Shown: in pieces, positions 1 through 7,869 of the stretch | Numbering within the stretch: the first letter of the stretch is position 1 | Layout of the letters: every line of letters begins with the position of its first letter | Source of the DNA: Oceanobacillus manasiensis | GTDB taxonomy: Bacteria > Bacillota > Bacilli > Bacillales > Amphibacillaceae | Reading direction: 5' to 3' | NCBI RefSeq assembly: GCF_000724085.1 | Contig: NZ_CCDL010000003.1 | Location: 558,001-622,000, forward strand | DNA length: 64,000 nucleotides | Made by a program: the position numbers and the translations under genes | Notes under the pieces: model-generated | The model's input: the letters and a program-made list of their open reading frames with translations, nothing else | What the model was told of the DNA's origin: nothing | Database searches by the model: none

Positions 1-512
1 CATTGAAAGTTGTTCCTTACTTCCACTAGAAAGTCACGGACAACTAAACTTGTCACCGATTCTTGGAAAGCTTCCCATTCCCCGCGTTCCCATTTATTTC
101 CCACCTCAACTAAAAAGGGTATGACAATTTTCTTTAGAAAATAATCCAACCCATGATAATGATACGCCTGCCGTAATATACGGTTCAAAGCTAGGTCATC
201 ACAGTTTTCCCCTGATTTCAGCAAATCCGTGATAAGCATATCCCTATTGTTTGTAGGTTGATAGTTTTGTGTAGCTCTTTCTCTATGCACTCTATTTACA
301 GCTTGCTGTATACTTTCACCCTTTTGCTGATAATCTTTAATTTTTAGTAATGTATGGATGTCATCCTGGCTGTACACTCGATATCCGTTTTCCTTCCTTT
401 TTGGTTCCAGTGAACGGTACCTATCCTCCCATTTCCGGATTACTTGCTTTGAAAGCCCGGTGAGTTCTGCAACTTCTTTTATGTAATACTGCCTATATGT
501 GTGTGTACTCAT
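1..512 (-). CDS. MerR-family regulator with cobalamin-photoreceptor-like cap domain (CarH/LitR type), C-terminus outside window
   Basis: The frame is open from an ATG at 512-510 to the window edge, giving 170 codons; the 3' part is missing. Residues about 9-75 are a MerR winged helix (IKEVAELTGLSKQVIRKWEDRY, then ENGYRVYSQDDI). Residues about 90-165 look like the four-helix cap that precedes a B12-binding domain in CarH/LitR regulators. The cap signature in that family is W-x9-E-H; here it reads W141-x9-E151-S152, so the histidine is replaced. Such proteins repress carotenoid genes in the dark and are released by light acting on adenosylcobalamin. The gene is divergent from the crt operon with 203 bp between starts, which supports that role. 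Whether the cobalamin-binding DxHxxG motif exists cannot be seen here. A related non-B12 MerR protein is the alternative. Confidence 0.82.
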   Translation of the reverse strand, partial: MSTHTYRQYYIKEVAELTGLSKQVIRKWEDRYRSLEPKRKENGYRVYSQDDIHTLLKIKDYQQKGESIQQAVNRVHRERATQNYQPTNNRDMLITDLLKSGENCDDLALNRILRQAYHYHGLDYFLKKIVIPFLVEVGNKWERGEWEAFQESVTSLVVRDFLVEVRNNFQ

Positions 513-539
513 TTCCTCAACATCCCCCACTGTATAACT

Positions 540-568
540 TGTCTAACGTTGGTAACAAAGATTAGACA
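540..568. promoter_or_regulatory. Inverted repeat between MerR/B12 regulator and crt operon, candidate operator
   Basis: TGTCTAA (540-546) and TTAGACA (562-568) form a perfect 7-bp inverted repeat with a 15-bp spacer. A further TGTATA lies at 531-536 in the orientation of the left arm. It sits 28 bp upstream of the regulator start, so binding there could autoregulate the MerR gene and act on crt. The role is inferred from position. Confidence 0.4.
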
Positions 569-598
569 CTATTAAAGAACCCTTCCCTTATTTCAATT

Positions 599-624
599 GT
601 TTGTAACCTGGAATTGTTGGGTAT
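599..624 (+). promoter_or_regulatory. Sigma-B-type promoter of the crt operon
   Basis: GTTTGT (599-604), a 14-bp gap, then GGGTAT (619-624). The general-stress sigma-B consensus is GTTTAA-N12-15-GGGTAT, so the -10 is perfect and the -35 matches four of six. No sigma-A pair with good spacing was seen in the same interval. The Staphylococcus aureus crt operon is known to depend on sigma-B, which makes the match plausible. Confidence 0.6.
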
Positions 625-660
625 AGAAGGGTACAAGCAAGATAGAAAAGAAATACAGAA

Positions 661-670
661 GTTGTACAAC
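661..670. promoter_or_regulatory. Palindrome GTTGTACAAC upstream of crtN
   Basis: A perfect 10-bp palindrome lies 46 bp before crtN and just downstream of the predicted transcription start region, a position suited to a repressor roadblock. It is a candidate site for the divergent MerR-type regulator. Short palindromes of this size can arise by chance. Confidence 0.3.
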
Positions 671-715
671 GTTCTGTGCAAATGCACATTATCAGCATCA
701 GGGGGAGAGAAATAG

Positions 716-2245
716 ATGAATAGAAAACGTGTCAGTGTAATAGGAGCGGGAGTAGCCGGACTGGCAAGTGCAATCCGCTTGCAACATGCAGGCTACGACG
801 TAGACCTATATGAAAAAGAAGCCATACCAGGTGGTAAAATGCACAAGATTGAGAAGGATGGCTACAAGTTTGACTTAGGTCCAAGCATTGTAATGATGCC
901 AGAGCTCTATCAGGAAGTCTTTGAGCTTGTTGGACGGGATCCTGAGGACTATATTCCCATGGAGAGACTTGATCCCATGTACTCCGTGTTTTTTGGGAAG
1001 GATGCCGAAGAGCGCTATGACATATCATCAGATCTTATTGAACTTATGAAAACACTCGAAGAAATTAGTGATGAGGATGCGGAGGGCTTTCTAACATATT
1101 TAAAAAAAATATATGAACGTTTCCTTGTAGCAAAAAATCATTTTATACAACGGCCTTTCCGACAAGCGAAAGACTTTTATAATCCTTTTATGCTGCGGCA
1201 GGCTCTAAAATTAAAAACGTTTGATACTGCCGACCAATTTGTCGGGAAGTATATAAAAAATGAACGGCTCAAACAGATGATTAGTTTTCAAACTCTTTAT
1301 ATTGGTGTCTCCCCCTTTAATGGCCCTTCCTTATATACCATGATACCTATGATTGAAATGCTTTATGGCGTTTGGTTTATTAAAGGTGGCATACATACAA
1401 TGGCTACAGCTATGGAAAGGCTCTTTCTAGAACTTGGAGGATCTGTTCATTACAATTCTACGGTCGATGAGATTGTTATTGAAAACCAGATAGCCAAGGG
1501 CATACGAATAGGAGATCACTTTATTCCTTCAGATTATGTTATGTGTAATGCTGATTTTCCATATGCGATGAAGCATTTAGTTCAGGAGACGAAAGCAAAA
1601 GGGAAGTATACCGACAAAAAGATTGATAGTATGAAATATTCTTGCTCCTGTTTCATTATGTACCTTGGAATGGATCGAAAATATGAAACGGTCGATCAAG
1701 TGCATAATTTTATGTTCAGTGAAGGTTTTGAAGATAATTTAAATGCTATATTCGACGGGAAGCTACTAGAGGACCCTTCCTTTTATGTCTATATTGGTTC
1801 CAAAATGGATCCTACGCTTGCACCTGAAGGAAAAGACGGATTGTATGTACTTGTCCCAGTGTCAGATCTATCTACTTCAGAGTATGAGTGGAATGATGAA
1901 ACAATAGATTATTATCGTAGTAAAGTTTTAAATCGAATGAAAAAAGTGAAGGGATTTGAAAAAATTGAAGAGGAAATTGTATCGGAATCATATATGACCC
2001 CTCCCGATTTTGCCTCTAAATTTAATGCCTACAATGGCGCTTGTTTTGGATTACAACCAACTCTCGCGCAGAGCAATCATATGCGACCACAAAGTAAAGC
2101 AAAGAATTGTGAGAACTTATATTTTACTGGAAGCAGTACCCATCCTGGAGCCGGTGTGCCGATAGTGTTACTATCTGCAAAAATTGCTACAGAGGAATTG
2201 CAGCTTGATGATCATGAGAAAAAAGCAAAGCACGAGGTTTCGTGA
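716..2245 (+). CDS. crtN: 4,4'-diapophytoene desaturase (dehydrosqualene desaturase)
   Basis: First gene of the carotenoid operon; desaturates 4,4'-diapophytoene to 4,4'-diaponeurosporene. The 509-aa protein opens with an FAD-binding GAGVAG motif at residues 10-15 and a following VDLYEK strand. Segments such as FDLGPSIVMMPELY, FQTLYIGV, MIPMIEMLYGV, FIKGG, GLQPTLAQSN and STHPGAGVPIVL match S. aureus CrtN closely, and better than CrtP; this is why it is called the desaturase and the third gene the oxidase. The ATG follows a GGGGGAGAG ribosome site. The stop is 18 bp before the crtM start. Length is normal for the family. Confidence 0.93.
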   Translation: MNRKRVSVIGAGVAGLASAIRLQHAGYDVDLYEKEAIPGGKMHKIEKDGYKFDLGPSIVMMPELYQEVFELVGRDPEDYIPMERLDPMYSVFFGKDAEERYDISSDLIELMKTLEEISDEDAEGFLTYLKKIYERFLVAKNHFIQRPFRQAKDFYNPFMLRQALKLKTFDTADQFVGKYIKNERLKQMISFQTLYIGVSPFNGPSLYTMIPMIEMLYGVWFIKGGIHTMATAMERLFLELGGSVHYNSTVDEIVIENQIAKGIRIGDHFIPSDYVMCNADFPYAMKHLVQETKAKGKYTDKKIDSMKYSCSCFIMYLGMDRKYETVDQVHNFMFSEGFEDNLNAIFDGKLLEDPSFYVYIGSKMDPTLAPEGKDGLYVLVPVSDLSTSEYEWNDETIDYYRSKVLNRMKKVKGFEKIEEEIVSESYMTPPDFASKFNAYNGACFGLQPTLAQSNHMRPQSKAKNCENLYFTGSSTHPGAGVPIVLLSAKIATEELQLDDHEKKAKHEVS

Positions 2246-2262
2246 AAATAGGAGGATCAAGC

Positions 2263-3135
2263 ATGAAGGTTAAGAACCTAAATCGTTTAGAAGAGGATTA
2301 TCGCTACTGTGAGGATATTATTAAAAGACATTCCAAGAGCTTTTACTATGCTTTTAAGCGGCTCCCTGAACAGAAGGCAAGAGCAGTTTTTGCTATCTAC
2401 GCATTTTGTCGGTTGGCTGATGATAGTGTTGACAATTCTTCAACGAAAGAAGAGCAAGAGTTAGCATTGAACGGATTAACACAAGATCTATATTTGTTCG
2501 AACAATACGAGGAAAAAGATCATCCCTTATGGCGTGCACTTCGTGACGTGTTCAATCGGTATGATATGTCATTACAGCCCTTTTATGATCAATTATTTGG
2601 CCAAAGGATGGACATTTACTTCCGTGCCCCTGAGACAATGGAGGAAGTGGAGGAGTACAGTTACTATGTAGCAGGGTCAGTAGGATTAATGTTGTTACCT
2701 ATTATTGCTTCAGAAGCTGAGGTAGACCTCCGTGAGCATTCTGTTAACCTGGGGATAGCGATGCAACTAACGAATATGCTCCGGGATGTTGGAGAAGATT
2801 ATTTCGAAAATGAGCGTATTTATTTGCCAATGTTAGAATTAGAGGAGGAAGGGTACACAACTAAGGAATTGAATCAACGGCAAATAAATTCAAGTTTTAT
2901 TCGAGTTTGGGAGAAAATGGCTGTACGGGCCGAAGAGTTATATGATATTTTTTCAGAAGAGATCCTTCATTTTGATGAGGACAGTCAGTTTCCCGTTTTA
3001 TTATCTGCTGAGATTTACCGTGGTATTATTCAGGCGGTCCGGGATCATCACTATGATTGTCTAAAGAGGCGTAACTATGTTTCACCTATAGTAATGAAGC
3101 GAATTTACCAAGAGATAAAAGGAAAAGTTGGATAA
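2263..3135 (+). CDS. crtM: 4,4'-diapophytoene (dehydrosqualene) synthase
   Basis: Condenses two farnesyl diphosphates head to head to give the C30 backbone 4,4'-diapophytoene. The 290-aa protein is a squalene/phytoene synthase with both aspartate-rich motifs: DDSVD at residues 53-57 and RDVGED at 174-179, in a segment [20 protein letters not shown] longer frame starts at 2242, but the ATG at 2263 is preceded by an AGGAGGA site and matches the usual length of about 287 aa. It lies between crtN and crtP, tightly packed in one operon. Confidence 0.93.
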   Translation: MKVKNLNRLEEDYRYCEDIIKRHSKSFYYAFKRLPEQKARAVFAIYAFCRLADDSVDNSSTKEEQELALNGLTQDLYLFEQYEEKDHPLWRALRDVFNRYDMSLQPFYDQLFGQRMDIYFRAPETMEEVEEYSYYVAGSVGLMLLPIIASEAEVDLREHSVNLGIAMQLTNMLRDVGEDYFENERIYLPMLELEEEGYTTKELNQRQINSSFIRVWEKMAVRAEELYDIFSEEILHFDEDSQFPVLLSAEIYRGIIQAVRDHHYDCLKRRNYVSPIVMKRIYQEIKGKVG

Positions 3136-3148
3136 GGACGGTGCACAT

Positions 3149-4654
3149 ATGACAGGTAAGACTTCTGTTTTAATTGTTGGAGGAGGACTTGGAGGTCTCT
3201 CGGCAGCAATTTCCCTCGCGCAGGAAGGTTATCAGGTTTCACTTTATGAAAAAAATGATCATTTCGGTGGGAAAGTAAATCGGCTAGAACAGGATGGATT
3301 TGGGTTTGACCTAGGACCATCCATGCTCACTATGCCACACATTTTTGAAGCTTTATTCACTAGAAGTGGGCGCAATATGAAAGATTATATACCATCAATG
3401 AGGCTAGAGCATGAATGGAGATCATTCTTTCCTGATGGATCGAAAATTGATTTATATGCAGATTTGGGAAAAATGGTACAAGAGAACCCTGATCTAACCA
3501 AGCACGACATGGCAGAGTATCAAAATTTTCTTCATTATGCACGGGACTTATATGCCATGACAGAGAAAGGTTACTTTGCGGAAGGGCTAGATTCTACGAA
3601 AGAAATGATAAAGCACCATGGTGTTATGCATTCGCTTACCGGATTCGACCTTTTCTCCACTATGTATGAAGCAATTAAAAAGCGAATTAGTAATCCTAAG
3701 CTCCGTAATATGCTTTCCTATTTTATTAAGTATGTTGGCTCATCTCCATATGATGCACCAGCTATATTAAATATGATGATTTATATGCAACATGCACAAG
3801 GTATCTGGTATGTCCCTGGTGGTATGCATAAAATTGCTGGTGGCTTGGAAAGGTTGGCAAGGGAATTAGGAGTGGTATTACATAAGAACCAACCCGTAAA
3901 CAAGCTGATTAAAAATGAACGGAACGAAATTATTGCAGCGGAATTAGCTGATGGCGAAAGAAGGAGAGCCGACTATTTCATATCGAATATGGAGGTAATA
4001 CCAGCTTACAAGCATTTATTACAAGAAAGTGAAGCCTTTATCAACAAGCTAGAAAAGCAGTTTGAACCATCTAGTTCCGGACTCGTGCTTCATTTAGGTG
4101 TGAACAGACAGTATCCTCAGTTGGGCCACCATAATTTCTTTTTCTCTAAAGATCTTCAGAAGCAGATGAACAAAGTATTCCGTAATCATGAGTTGCCAGA
4201 TGACCCGACAATTTACCTTGTAAATGTTAATAAAACGGATCCAGAGCAAGCTCCTGAAGGCTATGAAAATATTAAGGTGCTGCCACATATTCCTTATAAG
4301 CAGGATGTCCCTTTTGACAGGCAAGACTACTTGCAATTCCGTGAACGTGTTTTAGAAAAATTAGAAACAATGGGATTGACTGATTTACGTAAACATATTG
4401 TGACAGAGGATATGTGGACACCAGATGATATTGAAAGTACTTATGCATCTAACCGTGGGTCGATTTACGGGACACTATCTGATAAGAAAAAAAATAAAGG
4501 GTTCAAGCATCCAAAGCATAGTGAAAAATATGACAACCTCTATTTTGTTGGGGGTACAGTGAACCCGGGTGGAGGGATGCCAATGGTTACGCTTAGTGGT
4601 CAGCAGGTGTGTCAAAAAATAGTCAAGCGGGATAATGCACGGACATCGAATTAG
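3149..4654 (+). CDS. crtP: Diaponeurosporene oxygenase/oxidase (CrtP type)
   Basis: A second FAD-dependent CrtN-like enzyme, which oxidises the terminal methyl group of 4,4'-diaponeurosporene towards the aldehyde/acid. The dinucleotide motif VGGGLGG is at residues 10-16. [58 protein letters not shown] and [16 protein letters not shown] match S. aureus CrtP much better than CrtN. The start at 3149 was chosen over an in-frame TTG at 3128 because AAGGACGG precedes it at normal spacing. The protein is 501 aa. The crtQ start is 46 bp downstream. Confidence 0.9.
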   Translation: MTGKTSVLIVGGGLGGLSAAISLAQEGYQVSLYEKNDHFGGKVNRLEQDGFGFDLGPSMLTMPHIFEALFTRSGRNMKDYIPSMRLEHEWRSFFPDGSKIDLYADLGKMVQENPDLTKHDMAEYQNFLHYARDLYAMTEKGYFAEGLDSTKEMIKHHGVMHSLTGFDLFSTMYEAIKKRISNPKLRNMLSYFIKYVGSSPYDAPAILNMMIYMQHAQGIWYVPGGMHKIAGGLERLARELGVVLHKNQPVNKLIKNERNEIIAAELADGERRRADYFISNMEVIPAYKHLLQESEAFINKLEKQFEPSSSGLVLHLGVNRQYPQLGHHNFFFSKDLQKQMNKVFRNHELPDDPTIYLVNVNKTDPEQAPEGYENIKVLPHIPYKQDVPFDRQDYLQFRERVLEKLETMGLTDLRKHIVTEDMWTPDDIESTYASNRGSIYGTLSDKKKNKGFKHPKHSEKYDNLYFVGGTVNPGGGMPMVTLSGQQVCQKIVKRDNARTSN

Positions 4655-4700
4655 AGTAACGTAATTTATAGACCAAAGAACAGTAAAGCGGGAGGATAAC

Positions 4701-5822
4701 ATGAACTTTTTATTTTTTTGCTGTGTGGGTTTAATAAGTGTTGCGGTTATAAGTGGTTTTCTTATGTTTTGGAAAATCTTTCTACCTCGTCGGAATATAG
4801 AAAAACAGTCTGTTAAGAATAGGTTATCTATTATAATTCCTGCACGAGATGAAGCGAAACGAATAATCCCGCTACTTGATTCCTTGTTATCCCAAAAAGG
4901 GATAGATTTTGAGACAATCTTAGTTGATGACGGATCTACTGATGAGACAGTATCCATTGCAGCATCTTACGGTGTAAAAGTTATCCAGAATAATCATTTA
5001 GAAAATGGCTGGATAGGTAAAACAGCTGCTTGCTGGGTGGGGGTTAAGCACGCTTCAGGTGATTGGCTGCTCTTTCTGGATGCAGACACACAATTAAAGA
5101 CACCTGAAAGTCTTACACAGCTTACCTCAACTTACCAAGAATTAGGAGCTCGTGGCATCTTATCGCTTCAACCATATCATACCATTAAACGGCCCTATGA
5201 AAATCTTTCTGCCATCTTTAACATTATTGTTATGGTGGGGATGAGTGTGTTTACTGTTTGGGGTAAGAAGCTGAAAGGCGCTGGCTCCTTTGGTCCATGT
5301 ATTTTATGTAATAAGGTAGATTACATGAAATCTGGTGGGCATCAAGGAATAAGAAAGGCTGTTATGGATGACCTAGCGTTAGGGGAGGCTTTTAGAAAAG
5401 CTGGCTATCCAGTGCGCTGCTATGGAGGAAAAGGGCTTATCAATTTTCAAATGTATCCAGAAGGGCTAAGGTCTTTATGGGAAGGGTGGACAAAAAGCTT
5501 TGCAACAGCTTCACAGGAAACGCATCCACTGGTTACTTTTTTGATCAGTTTCTGGATAAGCGGAGCCTTTCTTACGACACCATTTTTAATAACAGCAAGT
5601 ATCCTTGGTTCACCTGTTTGGATAACGATAGCAACTATGCTATATATTATTTTCTTTGTTCAAGTATTTATTTTTGCTCGTAGGACAGGAAAGTTTTCAA
5701 CTATTGTGATAGCATTATATCCTTTGTTATTCCTGTTTTTCACTATCCTTTTTATTTGGTCTATCTATTTAACTAATGTACGGCGAACTGTAAGCTGGCG
5801 TGGGAGGAAAATCAAACTGTAA
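4701..5822 (+). CDS. crtQ: 4,4'-diaponeurosporenoate glycosyltransferase
   Basis: A 373-aa membrane-bound family 2 glycosyltransferase that in S. aureus esterifies glucose with 4,4'-diaponeurosporenoate. There is one N-terminal membrane segment (residues about 1-22), a GT-A domain with IIIPARDEAKRI, ILVDDGSTDETV and the metal-binding LFLDADTQL, an acceptor-side MYPEGLRSLWEGWTKS stretch, and three to four C-terminal membrane helices (about 280-360). A GGGAGG site precedes the ATG. It lies between crtP and crtO, as expected for the staphyloxanthin pathway. Confidence 0.9.
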   Translation: MNFLFFCCVGLISVAVISGFLMFWKIFLPRRNIEKQSVKNRLSIIIPARDEAKRIIPLLDSLLSQKGIDFETILVDDGSTDETVSIAASYGVKVIQNNHLENGWIGKTAACWVGVKHASGDWLLFLDADTQLKTPESLTQLTSTYQELGARGILSLQPYHTIKRPYENLSAIFNIIVMVGMSVFTVWGKKLKGAGSFGPCILCNKVDYMKSGGHQGIRKAVMDDLALGEAFRKAGYPVRCYGGKGLINFQMYPEGLRSLWEGWTKSFATASQETHPLVTFLISFWISGAFLTTPFLITASILGSPVWITIATMLYIIFFVQVFIFARRTGKFSTIVIALYPLLFLFFTILFIWSIYLTNVRRTVSWRGRKIKL

Positions 5823-5835
5823 AGGAGTAGGTAAG

Positions 5836-6327
5836 ATGCCAATTGTAGAACTTCCAATCGCATGGATCGTTATACTAGATATCATAGGATGGGCTGTGAT
5901 TCATATGGCAATATCTTTCCTGACACTTTCTATGCCAGAGCACTGGTTTGAGCGGGATCGTTTAGTTTATAAGATTCGACCATGGGAAAAAGCGGGGTTA
6001 GTGTGGCAACAATATTTCCGAGTGAAGAACTGGAAAGCATTTATTCCTGATGGAACAGTTATAATGGGAGCGGGTTATAATAAAAAACAGCTCCATGGTC
6101 ATGATACAAAGTCCTTGATCAATTTTATAACAGAGTCACGTCGTGCAGAATTAACGCACTGGCTTTCTATTCCACCTGCTGTTTTCTTTTTTATTTGGAA
6201 CCCAATTTGGGCTGGGTTTATTATGATTCTATATGCGTTTTCTTTAAATTTACCAATCATTATAGCTCAGCGTTATAATAGAGGCCGACTCGAACAATTG
6301 GTTTCTCTTAAAAAGCAAAGGTCATGA
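5836..6327 (+). CDS. crtO: Glycosyl-4,4'-diaponeurosporenoate acyltransferase
   Basis: Last enzyme of the staphyloxanthin-type pathway; transfers a fatty acyl chain to the glucose of the glycosylated carotenoid. The 163-aa integral membrane protein has an N-terminal helix, a WQQYFRVKNWKAFIPDG block, RRAELTHWLSIPP and a C-terminal IAQRYNRGRL motif, all matching S. aureus CrtO. The ATG at 5836 follows AAAGGAG; a longer frame from 5800 would overlap crtQ. It closes the operon; no clear terminator was found right after it. Confidence 0.88.
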   Translation: MPIVELPIAWIVILDIIGWAVIHMAISFLTLSMPEHWFERDRLVYKIRPWEKAGLVWQQYFRVKNWKAFIPDGTVIMGAGYNKKQLHGHDTKSLINFITESRRAELTHWLSIPPAVFFFIWNPIWAGFIMILYAFSLNLPIIIAQRYNRGRLEQLVSLKKQRS

Positions 6328-6556
6328 TTTTCCCGGAAATAATGTTAATGTAAAGGCATATTTTTACCTCATCATTTTTAAAGTCGTATAAAATACTTCC
6401 AACATAAAAGTCTACGGCAACGTATTGTTGTGATTCAACGAAACGATGAAAGGAAAAGATTTTTTCTAAAACTTTTAATCTTTTCTTTTTATCTAGCTTT
6501 TTAAAGCGATAGTATGGTGACGAGGGGGTTGCCTGAATCTTGCTAATCAAAAACAC
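6308..6556 (-). pseudogene. Remnant of a bacterial protein-kinase-like (Ser/Thr kinase fold) gene
   Basis: An 82-codon frame carries SPYYRFKKLDKKKRLKVLE, FHRFVESQQYVAVDFYVGS and ILYDFKNDEVKIC, which resemble the middle of a small Bacillus protein-kinase-like family (pattern GYVAVDFYDGSILYDF, then a DID metal motif). After KIC the similarity decays and the frame ends within crtO; the catalytic DID is gone. Upstream, the frame hits a stop and there is no ribosome site. It is therefore best read as a decayed fragment. The family match is from memory. Confidence 0.5.
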
Positions 6557-6720
6557 AAAAGACCATACCTAAATAGTTGATTCAATTAAAGCCATGCTCT
6601 TCTTATAATTGAAATACCACTTCGTCACGTTTTACCGTAATCACATTACTTTGTTTGAAATCCTTCACAAATACAGCCTCCCTGGATCTGAATTTTAAAA
6701 TAATTAACTTGTAAGAAAGA

Positions 6721-6740
6721 GCCGTCTATTTTTAGACGAC
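6721..6740 (-). terminator. Weak hairpin downstream of the TetR gene
   Basis: CGTCTA (6723-6728), a TTTT loop and TAGACG (6733-6738) form a 6-bp stem 60 bp past the TetR stop. On the minus strand it is followed by a mixed T/C run rather than a clean T tract, so it is a weak candidate. Confidence 0.35.
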
Positions 6741-6801
6741 TTTCACATGTTATCGAGTGATGAAGCATTTCTCTTTCTTAATTACGCACATATAACTTTT
6801 T

Positions 6802-7692
6802 TTAACCATTATTCACTGTATCAACATAGCTCCATAGTCTAGATGCAATTTCTCTCGCCTCTAGTTCGTCAGTTGTTCCTGTGAAAGCGTTGGTGAAAGC
6901 GCGTGTGACTGTTTCAATTAGGTAAATTCTAGGATGTTCAGCATTCAATTCTTCCCATAGAAAATGAATACATTGTTTTCCTTCCACATTAGCTTCATCA
7001 GACAACTTCTCAGCAAACCCATTAAGCTGTTCCATCACATGATCCCTCGAATATTTTCTGCTATTTAAGCTACGTTTTAGTGATCGTACAACATCTTCAT
7101 TCAATAGAGTATCTTTATTAGAAATAATGCTTGGGATAATAGAATCCATCTGACGTAGGACATACATAACTAATGTTTCCACATCTCCTAAATTATTGCT
7201 TGCAGCAGCCCATATGTGGAAAACTTGCTGCATCATACCTAGTAATAATGCGGCTCCGTCAAGTGCGTAGGGCGAGGCTTTTTCTCCGTAAACATCCGCT
7301 AACCTTTCAGAAAGCCAGAATAGTTCCTTTAAGTGATTTTTTTTCACAAAATCACGTAATTCCTGGTCACCAGAGTGAAAAATGGCCTCGAATAGCATAA
7401 ATAAATTTTCTTCACGATTTATTTGCATTCGTACTGCGATCTGCCTAGCTAGAATGGTTTTATCCTGTTTACTTTCTCCGATTAGTAATTCTCTTCTTCT
7501 TACAAAGGTTTCTTCATTTACATATTCCAAAATGGCCACAAGACATTCATTCTTTGAAGTGAAATAATTGTAAAATGTTCCTTTAGATATTTTAGAACCT
7601 TCTAATATGTCTTGTACGGAGGTTGCACTGAATCCTTTTTCGATAAATAGACGTTGTGCTGTTAATAAGACTTGTCGTTTACGTTCATTCAT
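6802..7692 (-). CDS. TetR/AcrR-family transcriptional repressor
   Basis: A 296-aa protein with an N-terminal TetR helix-turn-helix (RQVLLTAQRLFIEKGF, SVQDILEGSKISKGTFYNYF, SKNECLVAILEYV) and a long C-terminal ligand domain of unknown specificity, longer than the usual 190-210 aa. It is divergent from a multidrug exporter, the classic layout for a TetR repressor of an efflux gene. AAAGGTG precedes the ATG. The palindromes in the 177-bp intergenic region are candidate operators. The inducer cannot be predicted. Confidence 0.88.
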   Translation of the reverse strand: MNERKRQVLLTAQRLFIEKGFSATSVQDILEGSKISKGTFYNYFTSKNECLVAILEYVNEETFVRRRELLIGESKQDKTILARQIAVRMQINREENLFMLFEAIFHSGDQELRDFVKKNHLKELFWLSERLADVYGEKASPYALDGAALLLGMMQQVFHIWAAASNNLGDVETLVMYVLRQMDSIIPSIISNKDTLLNEDVVRSLKRSLNSRKYSRDHVMEQLNGFAEKLSDEANVEGKQCIHFLWEELNAEHPRIYLIETVTRAFTNAFTGTTDELEAREIASRLWSYVDTVNNG

Positions 7693-7705
7693 TTAATCAC
7701 CTTTG

Positions 7706-7716
7706 TACTCTTAGTA
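7706..7716. promoter_or_regulatory. Candidate TetR operator 1 (TACTCTTAGTA)
   Basis: TACT-N3-AGTA, 14 bp upstream of the TetR start. Ten of eleven positions are identical to operator 2 at 7842-7852. One site lies next to each divergent gene, so one repressor could shut both. Confidence 0.45.
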
Positions 7717-7840
7717 TATTTTTAATCTTAACTCAAAACTATAGTCTAATCAATTGCTTTGAAATATAACGAATTTACTCTTGCCAAAAATGAACAAAGA
7801 GTATAAACTATTCTAGTGTTGAACACAAAGTACAAATTTT

Positions 7841-7853
7841 ATACTGTTAGTAT
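7841..7853. promoter_or_regulatory. Candidate TetR operator 2 (ATACTGTTAGTAT)
   Basis: A 13-bp palindrome, ATACT-N3-AGTAT, 17 bp before the exporter start. It overlaps a TATACT -10-like box at 7840-7845, so binding would block the exporter promoter. Confidence 0.5.
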
Positions 7854-7869
7854 GGATGGAGGAATTAAA

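Noticed and set aside
4475-4957. 160-codon minus-strand frame across the crtP/crtQ junction
   Set aside because: It overlaps two well-supported genes, has no ribosome site and shows no recognisable domain; it is a shadow frame.
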